A DNA stretch of 64,000 nucleotides from JAJCZZ01 sp964569085. Its GTDB lineage: Bacteria; Gemmatimonadota; Gemmatimonadetes; Longimicrobiales; Gaopeijiaceae. Below the pieces are notes generated by a model. It was given only the letters and a program-made list of their open reading frames with translations. It was not told the DNA's origin and searched no databases. Positions 46,737-56,442 of the stretch are shown in pieces (position 1 is the stretch's first letter; every line of letters begins with the position of its first letter). Made by a program: the position numbers and the translations under genes. Location: NCBI GenBank assembly GCA_964569085.1, contig CAZMTA010000007.1:1-64000 (forward strand). Direction: 5' to 3'.

Positions 46737-48584
46737 ATGTCCGACCAGCGCCAGCAGGCCCTGGACTACCACATGGAAGGACGCCCCGGCAAGATCGAGG
46801 TCGTCCCCACCAAGTCCGTCACGACGCAGCGGGACCTCTCGCTGGCCTACTCCCCCGGGGTGGCGGAGCCCTGCCGGGAGATCCACAAGAACCCCGAGGA
46901 CGTCTTCAAGTACACCGCCCGGGGCAACCTCGTGGCGGTGGTCTCCAACGGGACGGCCGTCCTGGGCCTCGGGGACATCGGGCCGCTGGCCGCCAAGCCC
47001 GTCATGGAGGGGAAGGGCGTCCTCTTCAAGCGCTTCGCGGGGATCGACGTCTTCGACCTGGAGGTGGGGTCGAGCGAGGCGGAGGACGTCATCCGCTTCT
47101 GCGAGCTCCTGGAGCCCACCGTGGGCGGGATCAACCTGGAGGACATCGCGGCGCCCGAGTGCTTCGTCATCGAGCGGACGCTCCGGGAGCGGCTGGACAT
47201 TCCGGTCTTCCACGACGACCAGCACGGCACGGCCATCATCGCCGGCGCCGGGCTCCTCAACGCGCTGGAGCTGGTGGGGAAGGAGCTGGACGAGGTGCGG
47301 GTGGTCTTCAGCGGCGCGGGGGCCTCGGCCCTCTCCACCGCCGCCCACCTGAAGCGGCTGGGGGTCCCGGCGGAGAACATCGTCCTCACGGACCGGGACG
47401 GCGTGATCTACGAGGGGCGCACCGAGGACATGAACGAGTTCAAGGAGCCCTTCGCGGTGGAGACGGAGCTCCGCACCCTCGCGGACGCCATGGACGGGGC
47501 CGACGTCTTCATCGGCCTCTCCGCCGCCGGCGTCGTGAGCCAGGACATGGTGGCCTCCATGGCCCGCGATCCCATCATCTTCGCGCTGGCCAACCCCGAT
47601 CCGGAGATCCTGCCCGAGGACGTCCACGCGGTGCGGGACGACGCCATCATCGCCACCGGGCGCTCCGACTATCCGAACCAGGTCAACAACGTCCTGGGCT
47701 TCCCGTTCATCTTCCGGGGCGCCCTGGACGTGCGCGCCCGGGGGATCAACGAGGAGATGATGATGGCCGCCACCCGGGCGCTGGCCGAGCTGGCCCGGGA
47801 GGAGGTGCCCGAGACGGTGCGGGGCGCGTACGAGGGGTCCCACCTGAGCTTCGGGCGGGAGTACCTGATCCCCAAGCCCTTCGACCAGCGAGTCCTCTTC
47901 TACGTGGCCCCGGCCGTGGCCGAGGCGGCCATGGAGACCGGGCTGGCCCGCATCGAGCTGGACCTGGACGAGTACCGGGACCGCCTGCGGGCGAGCCTCG
48001 GTCCGGGCCAGGAGGTCATGCGGAGCCTCATGAACCGGGCTCGGAGGGCGCCGGCCCGCATCGTCTTCCCCGANNNNNNNNNNNNNNNNNNNNNNNNNNN
48101 NNNNNNNNNNNNNNNNNNNNNNNNNNNNNNNNNNNNNNNNNNNNNNNNNNNNNNNNNNNNNNNNNNNNNNNNNATCACGCCCCGGGTGGCCATGGTCTCC
48201 TTCAGCAACTTCGGCTCGGTCTCCCACGAGGAGGCCCGGAAGATGGCCGACGCCGTGGACATCGTGACCCAGGCCGACCCGGATCTCGAGATCGACGGCG
48301 AGATGCAGGCCGACACGGCGGTGGACCCCATGAAGCTGAAGGGGATCTACCCGTTCAGCCGTCTGACCCAGCCCGCCAACGTGCTGGTCTTCTCCCGGCT
48401 GTCCGCCGCCAACGCCGCCTACAAGCTGCTGGACCGGGTCGGAGGAGCCGACGTGATCGGGCCCGTGCTCCTCGGGATGCGCAAGCCGGTGCACGTCCTG
48501 CAGCGCGGGTGCTCCCTGGAGGACGTCTTCAACCTGGCCACCGTGGCCTCGGTGGACTGGCAGGGCAGAAACGAACACATTTAA
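46737..48584 (+). CDS. maeB: NADP-dependent malic enzyme with phosphotransacetylase-like domain (interrupted by assembly gap)
   Basis: The N-terminal ~430 residues are a malic enzyme. It shows LSLAYSPGVAEPCREIHKNP, GNLVAVVSNGTAVLGLGDIGPLAAKPVMEGKGVLFKRFAGID, FHDDQHGTAII and the NAD(P) motif VVFSGAGASALSTAAHL. SLMNRARRAPARIVFP opens the C-terminal phosphotransacetylase-like domain typical of MaeB. The gap at 48074-48173 cuts that domain; VAMVSFSNFGSVSHEEARKMADAV resumes after it. Visible residues total about 580 against a family length near 760, so roughly 500-550 bases are probably missing. It decarboxylates malate to pyruvate. Together with pckA it controls the C4/C3 branch point. Confidence 0.92.
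   Translation: MSDQRQQALDYHMEGRPGKIEVVPTKSVTTQRDLSLAYSPGVAEPCREIHKNPEDVFKYTARGNLVAVVSNGTAVLGLGDIGPLAAKPVMEGKGVLFKRFAGIDVFDLEVGSSEAEDVIRFCELLEPTVGGINLEDIAAPECFVIERTLRERLDIPVFHDDQHGTAIIAGAGLLNALELVGKELDEVRVVFSGAGASALSTAAHLKRLGVPAENIVLTDRDGVIYEGRTEDMNEFKEPFAVETELRTLADAMDGADVFIGLSAAGVVSQDMVASMARDPIIFALANPDPEILPEDVHAVRDDAIIATGRSDYPNQVNNVLGFPFIFRGALDVRARGINEEMMMAATRALAELAREEVPETVRGAYEGSHLSFGREYLIPKPFDQRVLFYVAPAVAEAAMETGLARIELDLDEYRDRLRASLGPGQEVMRSLMNRARRAPARIVFPXXXXXXXXXXXXXXXXXXXXXXXXXXXXXXXXXXITPRVAMVSFSNFGSVSHEEARKMADAVDIVTQADPDLEIDGEMQADTAVDPMKLKGIYPFSRLTQPANVLVFSRLSAANAAYKLLDRVGGADVIGPVLLGMRKPVHVLQRGCSLEDVFNLATVASVDWQGRNEHI
48074..48173. other. Assembly gap (100 N) inside the malic enzyme gene
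   Basis: Exactly 100 N. The flanks do not overlap. Comparing the interrupted protein with the usual MaeB length suggests the true gap is several hundred bases, so 100 is a placeholder. Confidence 0.9.
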
Positions 48585-48591
48585 CCTCTTT

Positions 48592-48609
48592 CCCCGGTTC
48601 CGGCCGGGG
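48592..48609 (+). terminator. Weak hairpin between malic enzyme and pckA
   Basis: CCCCGG pairs with CCGGGG around TTCCGG, eight bases after the malic enzyme stop and 92 bases before the pckA ATG. It is short and has no T-tract; a weak terminator or leader element is possible. Confidence 0.3.
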
Positions 48610-48700
48610 ACGTTTCCGTCACGATGCCGAGATTCTTCCGGTGGGCGGTTCCGCCCTACAGGAGGCGGGTCCACCGGGTAGCCAGGGAGAAGAAGTCCGC

Positions 48701-50320
<1,620 letters not shown>

Positions 50321-50355
50321 GCGAGGGCGGGCGGGTCTTCCCGCCGCGGCAGACA

Positions 50356-50390
50356 GACGGCCGGCCTCCCCGGGTGGGAGGCCGGCCGTC
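50356..50390. terminator. Perfect hairpin between pckA and the convergent ABC operon
   Basis: GACGGCCGGCCTCCC and its exact complement flank CGGGT. It lies between pckA (ends 50320, +) and the gene ending at 50411 (-). A bidirectional terminator is inferred. Confidence 0.75.
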
Positions 50391-50410
50391 GTCGTTCGGG
50401 GCGGCGGCGC

Positions 50411-51598
50411 CTACCCCGTCACCCCCCACCTCCGCACGGCCAGCGTGGACAGGAGACCCGCGGCCAGGAGCACGGCGAGCGTACCCAGGAGGCCGGCGGC
50501 CCGGGGGGAGGGGCCCGGCGGGGTGAGCTCGGCGTGGCGTCCGTACCACCCCAGCACCCACTCCCCCAGGGGCTCCCCGAAGGCGGACCGGAAGGCCTCG
50601 GGGACGGGCGCGTCGGAGGTCCAGAAGGACCGGAAGCGCTCCGGCCCGAACTCCGACTCGAGGGTGGCCAGCAGGTGGGCGTCCTGCGGCCAGGTCCGGA
50701 AGCCCTCCACGGCGTCGAAGCCCCCGCGCCGGGCGGCGTCCCACCCCTCGGGTCGCTCGAGGACGACCTCCACGCAGGCCTCGGCCTCTCCCGAGAGGCA
50801 GCGGTCCCGCTCCAGGCCGCCGATCCAGTAGTAGCTGGCCCCCAGGCGGGAGAGCGCGCGGAAGCCCCCCGGGAAGCCGAGGGCACCCCGGCGCTCGAAG
50901 ACCATGTGTTCCGGGAGGAGGTCGGAGTCGATCACCGGCCCGGCGAAGGGTCCCGGCGCCGCGGCCATGGTGGTGCCGGGCCCCCGGAGCCATTCCGCCA
51001 CCTCGGGGCCGGGCATGCCGTACCGGTGCATCCAGGAGCAGACGCCGGTCAGGCTGCTCCGCCCGCTCTCGAGGCGGTACGGGAGCGTGGGCTCGGAGCG
51101 CCCCGCCGGCCCACCGGGGGAGCGGGCCGCGATGCAGTACGCCCGGCCGTCGGGCCCCTCGCCGAAGAAGTATCCCTCCATCCGGGCGAGGGGCGCCCCG
51201 GGGTAGGCCCCGGCCCCCGCGGGGAGGAAGACCACCCCCACCGCCGCCTCCCCCCGCGCGTCGGGCTCGATCTCCCGGCCCAGGAGCGTCCGGAGCTCGG
51301 TCACCTCCTCGTCCGGCCGGTCCGGGCCGGTCAGCCCCAGGTACGCGCCGCGGGTGCCGTGCTCCAGCACCAGCGGCGCCAGGGAATCGGCCCAGCGCGC
51401 CGTCTGGAGGCGGAGGTTGGCGGTGCGCGCCGCCCGGGTCAGGCGGGCCCGGTGGGCCAGCGCCGGGTCGGCGCTCCGTCCGGCGGAGCCCCAGCGGGCT
51501 TCGAGCTCGTCCACGGTCCTCGGCGGGATCGTCATCCAGAGGACGGCGAGCAGGAAGGCCCCCACCACCGCCCACCAGTGCTTCATCCGAAACGCCAT
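50411..51598 (-). CDS. Unrecognised bitopic membrane protein, last gene of the GntR/ABC operon
   Basis: I do not recognise this 395-residue protein. It has an N-terminal membrane span (about residues 7-24, WWAVVGAFLLAVLWMTIP) and a large domain with three to four Cys (155, 187, 267, 275). A C-terminal span (about 368-388) ends in a short basic tail. The pair Cys267/Cys275 sits in CLSGEAEAC, a motif that recurs twice in the neighbour at 51583-52812. The stretch FGPERFRSFWTSDAPVPEAFRSAFGEPLGEWVLGW resembles the end of gluzincin-like (peptidase_MA) domains, but no HExxH is seen. It overlaps the neighbour by 16 bases, so the two are co-translated. Confidence 0.7.
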   Translation of the reverse strand: MAFRMKHWWAVVGAFLLAVLWMTIPPRTVDELEARWGSAGRSADPALAHRARLTRAARTANLRLQTARWADSLAPLVLEHGTRGAYLGLTGPDRPDEEVTELRTLLGREIEPDARGEAAVGVVFLPAGAGAYPGAPLARMEGYFFGEGPDGRAYCIAARSPGGPAGRSEPTLPYRLESGRSSLTGVCSWMHRYGMPGPEVAEWLRGPGTTMAAAPGPFAGPVIDSDLLPEHMVFERRGALGFPGGFRALSRLGASYYWIGGLERDRCLSGEAEACVEVVLERPEGWDAARRGGFDAVEGFRTWPQDAHLLATLESEFGPERFRSFWTSDAPVPEAFRSAFGEPLGEWVLGWYGRHAELTPPGPSPRAAGLLGTLAVLLAAGLLSTLAVRRWGVTG

Positions 51599-52812
51599 CT
51601 CGTGCTCCTCGTGCCCAGGGTGAGGAAGAGGGCCGCCCAGAAGAGGACGGAGAGGGTGTAGGTCCCCGCGCCCCCCGCGCGGCGCGGGCGCTGATCCACC
51701 ACCCACGCCCGCCAGGATCCGGTCAGCTCCTCGAGGTCCCGGCCGGTGGCGCGCTCCAGGGCGGGACCCGCCTGCAGCCCCGCGTCGGCGGCCTCCACGA
51801 GCCGGTCCCACGTTCCGGCGTCCCCGCGGCTCACGGCGTGCCAGAGGAAGCTGGCCCGCACCCAGTTGGGGAGCGGCGCCCCCCAGTAGGGCTCGCTCCC
51901 CGCCACGCCCTCGCCTCCGAGCTGTCGGGCGCGGAAGCGGCTCAGCACCGTGTCGCACGCCGGCAGGTCCCCGTCGAGGCACGCGGTCGCCACGCGCCGG
52001 TCCTCCGGGTTCCGGGTCCAGAGCCCCCGGTTCCGACGCACCAGGAGGCGGCGTTGCTCCGGCTCGTACCACTCGTCGAAGGGGGTCTCGTCCAGCTCGA
52101 GGGAGAGGGCCACGGCGCAGGCGGTCGGGCTCCCCTCCACGCAGTCCCGCGACGCCTGGGACGCCGACGTCGCCAGGCGCCGGTAGACGGCGGCGGGTCC
52201 GCCGGCGCGAGCCGGGGTCGCGCGTGAGCGGATCGGGACCCCGCCGAGCCAGCTTCCCACCGGCGTGCCGCGGACGGTCCGGAGGAGCACCGAGCCCAGC
52301 GCGTCGCGCGCGCCTTCCTCCATGTAGTCCCGTCCCCGCCACCGGCTCCCCACGACCCGCATGAGCGTGCGGTCGGGCACGACGACCTCGTCCTCGTCCG
52401 AGGACCACCGGAAGGCGATCCAGAGGCCGGGCTCCTGGGCGCTTTCGCCGGCCCATCCGGCGTACTCGGCCCTCCAGACGGACCCCAGGACGTCCCGGGC
52501 CCGCTCGGCCTGGCCGAGCGGGGTCACGACCATGGCCGGGCCGACGCGCAGGGTGTCCACGGGCGTCCGGCGGGCCCCCTCCGCGGCGGCGCGCTCCGCC
52601 TCGACCCGGGCGAACTCGGCCTGGGCCTTCCGCAGGAGGGGCATGACTTCCTCCAGGCGGGCCAGGAGCGCGGCCTCGTCGCGGGGCGTGGCGTCCCCGA
52701 CGGCCTCGGCCCGTCCGCCGTCGTCCCCGGCCTCCTGGGCTCCCGCCGGGGCGGCGGCGAGGAGGGCCCCGAGCAGCGCCAGCGTCAGGACGGTCCCGCG
52801 CCACCTAGACAT
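51583..52812 (-). CDS. Unrecognised exported protein with C-terminal membrane span, GntR/ABC operon
   Basis: I do not recognise this 409-residue protein. It has a signal peptide (residues 7-25, VLTLALLGALLAAAPAGAQ) and a short coiled-coil-like helix (about 44-80). Its middle domain has two CxxGxxxAC motifs (Cys224/Cys232 and Cys278/Cys286). The part ALERATGRDLEELTGSWRAWV resembles peptidase-MA-type tails, and a last hydrophobic segment lies at about 385-400. No metal-binding HExxH is present. The ATG at 52812 lies inside the permease gene's end (8-base overlap). The shared cysteine motif suggests the two proteins are distant paralogues that may work as a pair beside the ABC transporter. Confidence 0.7.
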   Translation of the reverse strand: MSRWRGTVLTLALLGALLAAAPAGAQEAGDDGGRAEAVGDATPRDEAALLARLEEVMPLLRKAQAEFARVEAERAAAEGARRTPVDTLRVGPAMVVTPLGQAERARDVLGSVWRAEYAGWAGESAQEPGLWIAFRWSSDEDEVVVPDRTLMRVVGSRWRGRDYMEEGARDALGSVLLRTVRGTPVGSWLGGVPIRSRATPARAGGPAAVYRRLATSASQASRDCVEGSPTACAVALSLELDETPFDEWYEPEQRRLLVRRNRGLWTRNPEDRRVATACLDGDLPACDTVLSRFRARQLGGEGVAGSEPYWGAPLPNWVRASFLWHAVSRGDAGTWDRLVEAADAGLQAGPALERATGRDLEELTGSWRAWVVDQRPRRAGGAGTYTLSVLFWAALFLTLGTRSTRWRFG

Positions 52813-53479
52813 CGATGAGGGACCAGTTGCCGTTGAACACGCGGAGCGGACCGTGGCCGTCGCCGAGCCACACCAGGAGCCGCTCGGCGAGCCCCACCTC
52901 CTGGAAGTAGGGCACCCGGTCGGCCAGGAGCGGATCCAGGAGCCCCGCGGCGAACAGCGCGAGGGTGAGCCCGCCCAGGACCGTCACCGCGGTCCGGAAG
53001 GTCCCGGCGGCCAGGGCGAAGACCGCGGCGTAGCTCAGGAGCACCGCGAGGCCGAAGCGGAGCGCCAGCTCGTCCGGGTAGGCGGTGAGCGCCTCGGGGA
53101 TGGCCAGGGACAGGGTGGCCACGTGGGCCCCGACCCAGAACGCCGCCACCGGCAGGAGGGCCAGGAGGGCGCCCGACCCCATCTTGAGGAGCGCGTAGCG
53201 CCACCGGGCCACTGGGAGGGAGAGGGCGTACACGTGGTTCAGCTTGTGGTCCCAGGACCACGCCGTGACGGCCAGCGTCAGGCCCACGGCCACCGAGAGG
53301 ATGGGGAAGGCGGGCAGCCAGAGGCTGGTCACCTCCAGCGCCTGGTAGATCTCGGTGGCCGAGCCCGCCCCGCCCAGTCCCTGCACGGAGACCAGGGGGA
53401 GCGCGAAGGCCGCCACCACCAGGGGGATCAGTCCGAGCCGCACCTGCCTCCAGTGCAGCCAGAGCATGGGCTGGTACAT
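52805..53479 (-). CDS. ABC-2-type transporter permease
   Basis: The 224-residue protein has about six hydrophobic helices, starting with WLHWRQVRLGLIPLVVAAFALPLVS. The loop SWDHKLNHVYALSLPVARWRYALLKMGSGALLALLPVAAF is characteristic of ABC-2 permeases of the small YtrC/YtrD or CcmB-like kind. It starts three bases after the ATPase stop (53483) and would form the membrane part of an export or resistance complex. The substrate is unknown. Confidence 0.85.
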   Translation of the reverse strand: MYQPMLWLHWRQVRLGLIPLVVAAFALPLVSVQGLGGAGSATEIYQALEVTSLWLPAFPILSVAVGLTLAVTAWSWDHKLNHVYALSLPVARWRYALLKMGSGALLALLPVAAFWVGAHVATLSLAIPEALTAYPDELALRFGLAVLLSYAAVFALAAGTFRTAVTVLGGLTLALFAAGLLDPLLADRVPYFQEVGLAERLLVWLGDGHGPLRVFNGNWSLIDV

Positions 53480-53482
53480 GGC

Positions 53483-54394
53483 TCAGCTCCTGTCGTGGTG
53501 GTCGGGTCGGGACGACCGGAGGAGCTCCACGAAGCCCTCCTCCAGGTCCAGGTCCACGACGTCGCGCACGGTGGCGCCGACGCCGTCGAAGTAGCGGCGC
53601 ATGGGATCCTGCCACCCGCGCACGATCCAGGTCTCGGTGGAGCCCATCCCGTTGGTCTCCCGGGCCAGGACCACGAAGGGCGGGTCGTCGGGCGTGGCCT
53701 CGGGCGGGTCGGCCACCCGGATGCGCTTGATCTCGTTCTTGAAGCTCTGCATGGGGAGCTCGGCCACGAGGCGGCCGGCGTCGAGGACGCCCACCCAGTC
53801 GCAGATGCGCTCGAGCTCGTGGACCAGGTGGCTGGAGATGAAGACCGTGGCGGAGGTCTCCCCCACGTAGTCGAGCACCGCGGCGAGGACGTCCCGGCGC
53901 ACCACCGGGTCGAGCCCGTCGGTGGGCTCGTCCAGGACCAGGAGCTCGGGGCGCTGGGAGAGGGCCAGGAGGAGGAGGAGCTTCCCGTTCTCGCCCTTGG
54001 ACATGCGGGCGATCCTGCGGCCCGGGTCCAGCCCCAGGCGCTCCACCAGGGCGTCCGCCCAGGCCCGGTCCCACCGGGGGTAGAAGGAGCCGTGGTAGCG
54101 GAGCGTCTCCGCCACGGTGAGGGCGGGGTAGACGTGGGGCCGCTCCGGGACGTAGCCGACCCGCGCCAGGATCTCGGGCATGTCGCCGGGGACGCTCCGG
54201 CCCAGCACCGAGACCGCCCCGGCGTCGGGCTCCAGCATTCCCATGAGGATCCGGATCGTGGTGGTCTTCCCGGAGCCGTTGGGTCCCAGGAAGCCGTAGA
54301 TGGCGCCCCGGGGGACCGTCAGGTCCACGTCCCGGAGCGCGAAGGACGACCCGGGGCTCCAGGCCACGTCGTGCAGCTCGATGGCGTTACTCAC
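53483..54394 (-). CDS. ABC transporter ATP-binding protein (YtrB/CcmA-like)
   Basis: The 303-residue ATPase has Walker A GFLGPNGSGKTTT (residues about 33-45) and the Q-loop region RVGYVPERPHVYPALTVAETLRYHG. The signature is degenerate (RMSKGENGKLLLLLAL, SKGE in place of SGGQ), as is common in CcmA/YtrB-type exporters. Walker B LLVLDEPTDGLD and the H-loop FISSHLVHELERIC follow, then an 80-residue C-terminal extension. Its ATG overlaps the GntR stop (ATGA), so it is the first structural gene after the regulator. Confidence 0.92.
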   Translation of the reverse strand: MSNAIELHDVAWSPGSSFALRDVDLTVPRGAIYGFLGPNGSGKTTTIRILMGMLEPDAGAVSVLGRSVPGDMPEILARVGYVPERPHVYPALTVAETLRYHGSFYPRWDRAWADALVERLGLDPGRRIARMSKGENGKLLLLLALSQRPELLVLDEPTDGLDPVVRRDVLAAVLDYVGETSATVFISSHLVHELERICDWVGVLDAGRLVAELPMQSFKNEIKRIRVADPPEATPDDPPFVVLARETNGMGSTETWIVRGWQDPMRRYFDGVGATVRDVVDLDLEEGFVELLRSSRPDHHDRS

Positions 54395-54771
54395 GGCGTC
54401 TCGACTCCTGCCTCGGTCTCGAAGGCCTCGGCCAGCTCGTCCATCCCGATCCCCAGGCGGGCGGCGTCCTGGAGGAGCCGGCGAACCATCTGCCGGGCCC
54501 GCTCCGTCCGCTCCTCGTCCCGACGAACGCCCGGGACCTCCTGCACGAAGGTCCCCTGGCCCCGGCGCATCTCCACGAAGCCGTCGGCGGCCAGGTCGCG
54601 GTACGCCTGCACCACGGTGGCCGGGTTCACCCGCAGCTCCTTGGCCAGGGCGCGCACCGAGGGAAGGGACGTCCCGGCCTCCAGGTCCCCCGCGGCCACC
54701 GCCAGGCGCACCCGGGCGGCGATCTGCTCGTAGAGGGGGGTCGGGCTGCGTGGATCGATGTCGTCGAACAT
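54391..54771 (-). CDS. GntR-family transcriptional regulator, YtrA subfamily
   Basis: The 126-residue protein is a winged-helix GntR regulator: PLYEQIAARVRLAVAAGDLEAGTSLPSVRALAKELRVNPATVVQAYRDLAADGFVEMRRGQGTFV (residues about 12-76), with only a short helical C-terminal part (about 80-126). The short dimerisation tail and the ABC genes that follow are those of the YtrA subfamily, which typically represses its own operon. A clear inverted repeat 30 bases upstream of its ATG (54801-54832) is the likely operator. The inducing signal is unknown; YtrA relatives respond to cell-envelope antibiotics. Confidence 0.92.
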   Translation of the reverse strand: MFDDIDPRSPTPLYEQIAARVRLAVAAGDLEAGTSLPSVRALAKELRVNPATVVQAYRDLAADGFVEMRRGQGTFVQEVPGVRRDEERTERARQMVRRLLQDAARLGIGMDELAEAFETEAGVETP

Positions 54772-54800
54772 CGGGCTCCGGGGGGTTGGACTCGCTGTAC

Positions 54801-54832
54801 CAGTGTATCAGTTGACCAACACACTAATACAC
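54801..54832 (-). promoter_or_regulatory. Operator-like inverted repeat for the GntR regulator
   Basis: The + strand reads AGTGTATCAG, then 12 bases, then CTAATACACT; the arms match at 9 of 10 positions. The AT-rich island stands out in GC-rich DNA. On the minus strand a TACACT -10-like element lies inside it, so repressor binding would block the promoter of the GntR/ABC operon whose first ATG is at 54771. Confidence 0.75.
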
Positions 54833-54995
54833 TCGCGCGAGCGGACGCAAGGATCTTCCCGATGCGAGGGAGGACGCCGGGACACCTGGTGAACGGTTGT
54901 GGGGGCAGGCGACGGGGGAATAGCTTGCGGGCCTCCGCCGGGTCCACCCGGCCCCTCCGGTCCATCCCCGGTCCTCGTCCCCGGCTCCGCTCGCC

Positions 54996-56384
54996 ATGCC
55001 CCGCGCACACCGACCCGTCCGCTTTCTCCCCGTCGTCCTGGCGGCCGTCCTTCCGGCCCTCCCGGCCTCCGGCCAGGAGCCCGCCCGCGTTCCTCCCCAG
55101 GCCGCGGCGCGGATCCACGCCCTCCCCCCGGTGCGCGCCCAGGCCGCCGAGATGCAGGGGTGGGTGGAGGCGAGGCTCGAGCGGGTGCTCCCGGCCCTCA
55201 TGGCCGAGTACGACGTGGACATGTGGATCCTCTCCATGCGCGAGTACGGGGAGGACCCGGTCTTCTGGTCCATGGTGAGCCCCACGACCTTCGCGGCGCG
55301 CCGCCGCTCCATCTACGTCTTCACGCGCCAGGACGACGGGAGCGTGGAGCGCCTGGCCCTCGGCGGGAGCGACCAGGGCGGCCTCTTCCGGATCTACCGC
55401 TCCAGCCGCCCTGCGCCCACGGGAGAGCAGGCCGAGCTGTGGGGGAACGAGCAGTGGCGGCTCCTCCACGAGATCGTGTCGGACCGGGACCCGGAGAACA
55501 TCGTCCTGAACATCGACGAGACCTGGGCCTTCTCCGACGGGCTCGGGGCCGGCGAGCGCGAGGCGCTGGAGGCGGCGCTGGGTCCCGAGTACACCGCCCG
55601 GGTGAAGCGCGTCCCCGAGCTGGCCATGGAGTACATCTCGATCCGTGTGCCCGAGATGATGCCCCGCTACCGGAAGATCGAGGAGACGGTGCACGCCATC
55701 ATCTCCCAGGCCTTCAGCAACGCGGTCATCACCCCGGGGGAGACGACCACCGAGGACGTGGTCTGGTGGCTCCGCCAGAAGGTGACCGACCTGGGGATGA
55801 CCACGTGGTTCCAGCCCTCGGTCTCCGTCCAGCGCGCCGGCGAGGTGCCGGGCGAGGGCCCGGTGGTCATCCAGCGGGGCGACCTCCTCTGGACCGACTT
55901 CGGCGTCGTGGCCATGCGCCTCCACACCGACACCCAGCACCTGGGCTACGTGCTCCGCGAGGGGGAGACCGACGTCCCCGACGGGCTGAAGGCCTGCCTG
56001 GCCGACGCCAACCGCATGCAGGACGTCCAGCTCGAGGAGATGCACCCGGGCCGCACGGGGAACGAGGCGCTCCACGCCGCCCGGGCCCGCCTGGCCGAGG
56101 AGGGCGTGACCGGCACGCTCTACACCCACCCCATCGGGGACCACGGCCACGGCGCCGGCCCCCTCATCGGGCGGTGGGACGCCCAGGAAGGCGTCCCCGG
56201 CCGCGGCGACGCGCGCATCCTCCCCTCCACCTGGTACTCCATCGAGCTCCAGGCCACCCGGGCCATCCCCGAGTGGGACGGCAAGGAGGCCTCGTGCCGC
56301 CAGGAGGAGGAGGCGTACCTGGACCAGGACGGAGACCGCCACTGGGTGTACCGGCGCCAGACCCGCCACCACCTGGTCTGGTAG
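54996..56384 (+). CDS. Secreted M24-family (Xaa-Pro aminopeptidase-like) protein
   Basis: The 462-residue protein has a signal peptide (FLPVVLAAVLPALPASGQ, residues 10-27) and an N-terminal creatinase-like domain. The C-terminal pita-bread domain has the dinuclear metal ligands in place: Asp301 (LLWTDFG), Asp312 (LHTDTQH), His383 (IGDHGHGAG), Glu417 (WYSIELQA) and a Glu near 438 (RQEEEAY). It is likely a periplasmic metallopeptidase. A cleavage preference for Xaa-Pro is the family default and not readable here. It reads away from the GntR operon, with about 165 bases between its start and the operator. Confidence 0.87.
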   Translation: MPRAHRPVRFLPVVLAAVLPALPASGQEPARVPPQAAARIHALPPVRAQAAEMQGWVEARLERVLPALMAEYDVDMWILSMREYGEDPVFWSMVSPTTFAARRRSIYVFTRQDDGSVERLALGGSDQGGLFRIYRSSRPAPTGEQAELWGNEQWRLLHEIVSDRDPENIVLNIDETWAFSDGLGAGEREALEAALGPEYTARVKRVPELAMEYISIRVPEMMPRYRKIEETVHAIISQAFSNAVITPGETTTEDVVWWLRQKVTDLGMTTWFQPSVSVQRAGEVPGEGPVVIQRGDLLWTDFGVVAMRLHTDTQHLGYVLREGETDVPDGLKACLADANRMQDVQLEEMHPGRTGNEALHAARARLAEEGVTGTLYTHPIGDHGHGAGPLIGRWDAQEGVPGRGDARILPSTWYSIELQATRAIPEWDGKEASCRQEEEAYLDQDGDRHWVYRRQTRHHLVW

Positions 56385-56442
56385 GGCCGGAAGGGGCGAG
56401 GACGATGACGGAGCGATGTAGCCGGCGCGCGGGCGCACGACG

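Noticed and set aside
43785..48674. 1629-residue minus-strand open frame
   Set aside because: Only its last ~300 residues (43785-44687) are a real gene (CDF transporter); the rest is an antisense shadow running through other genes and N bases.
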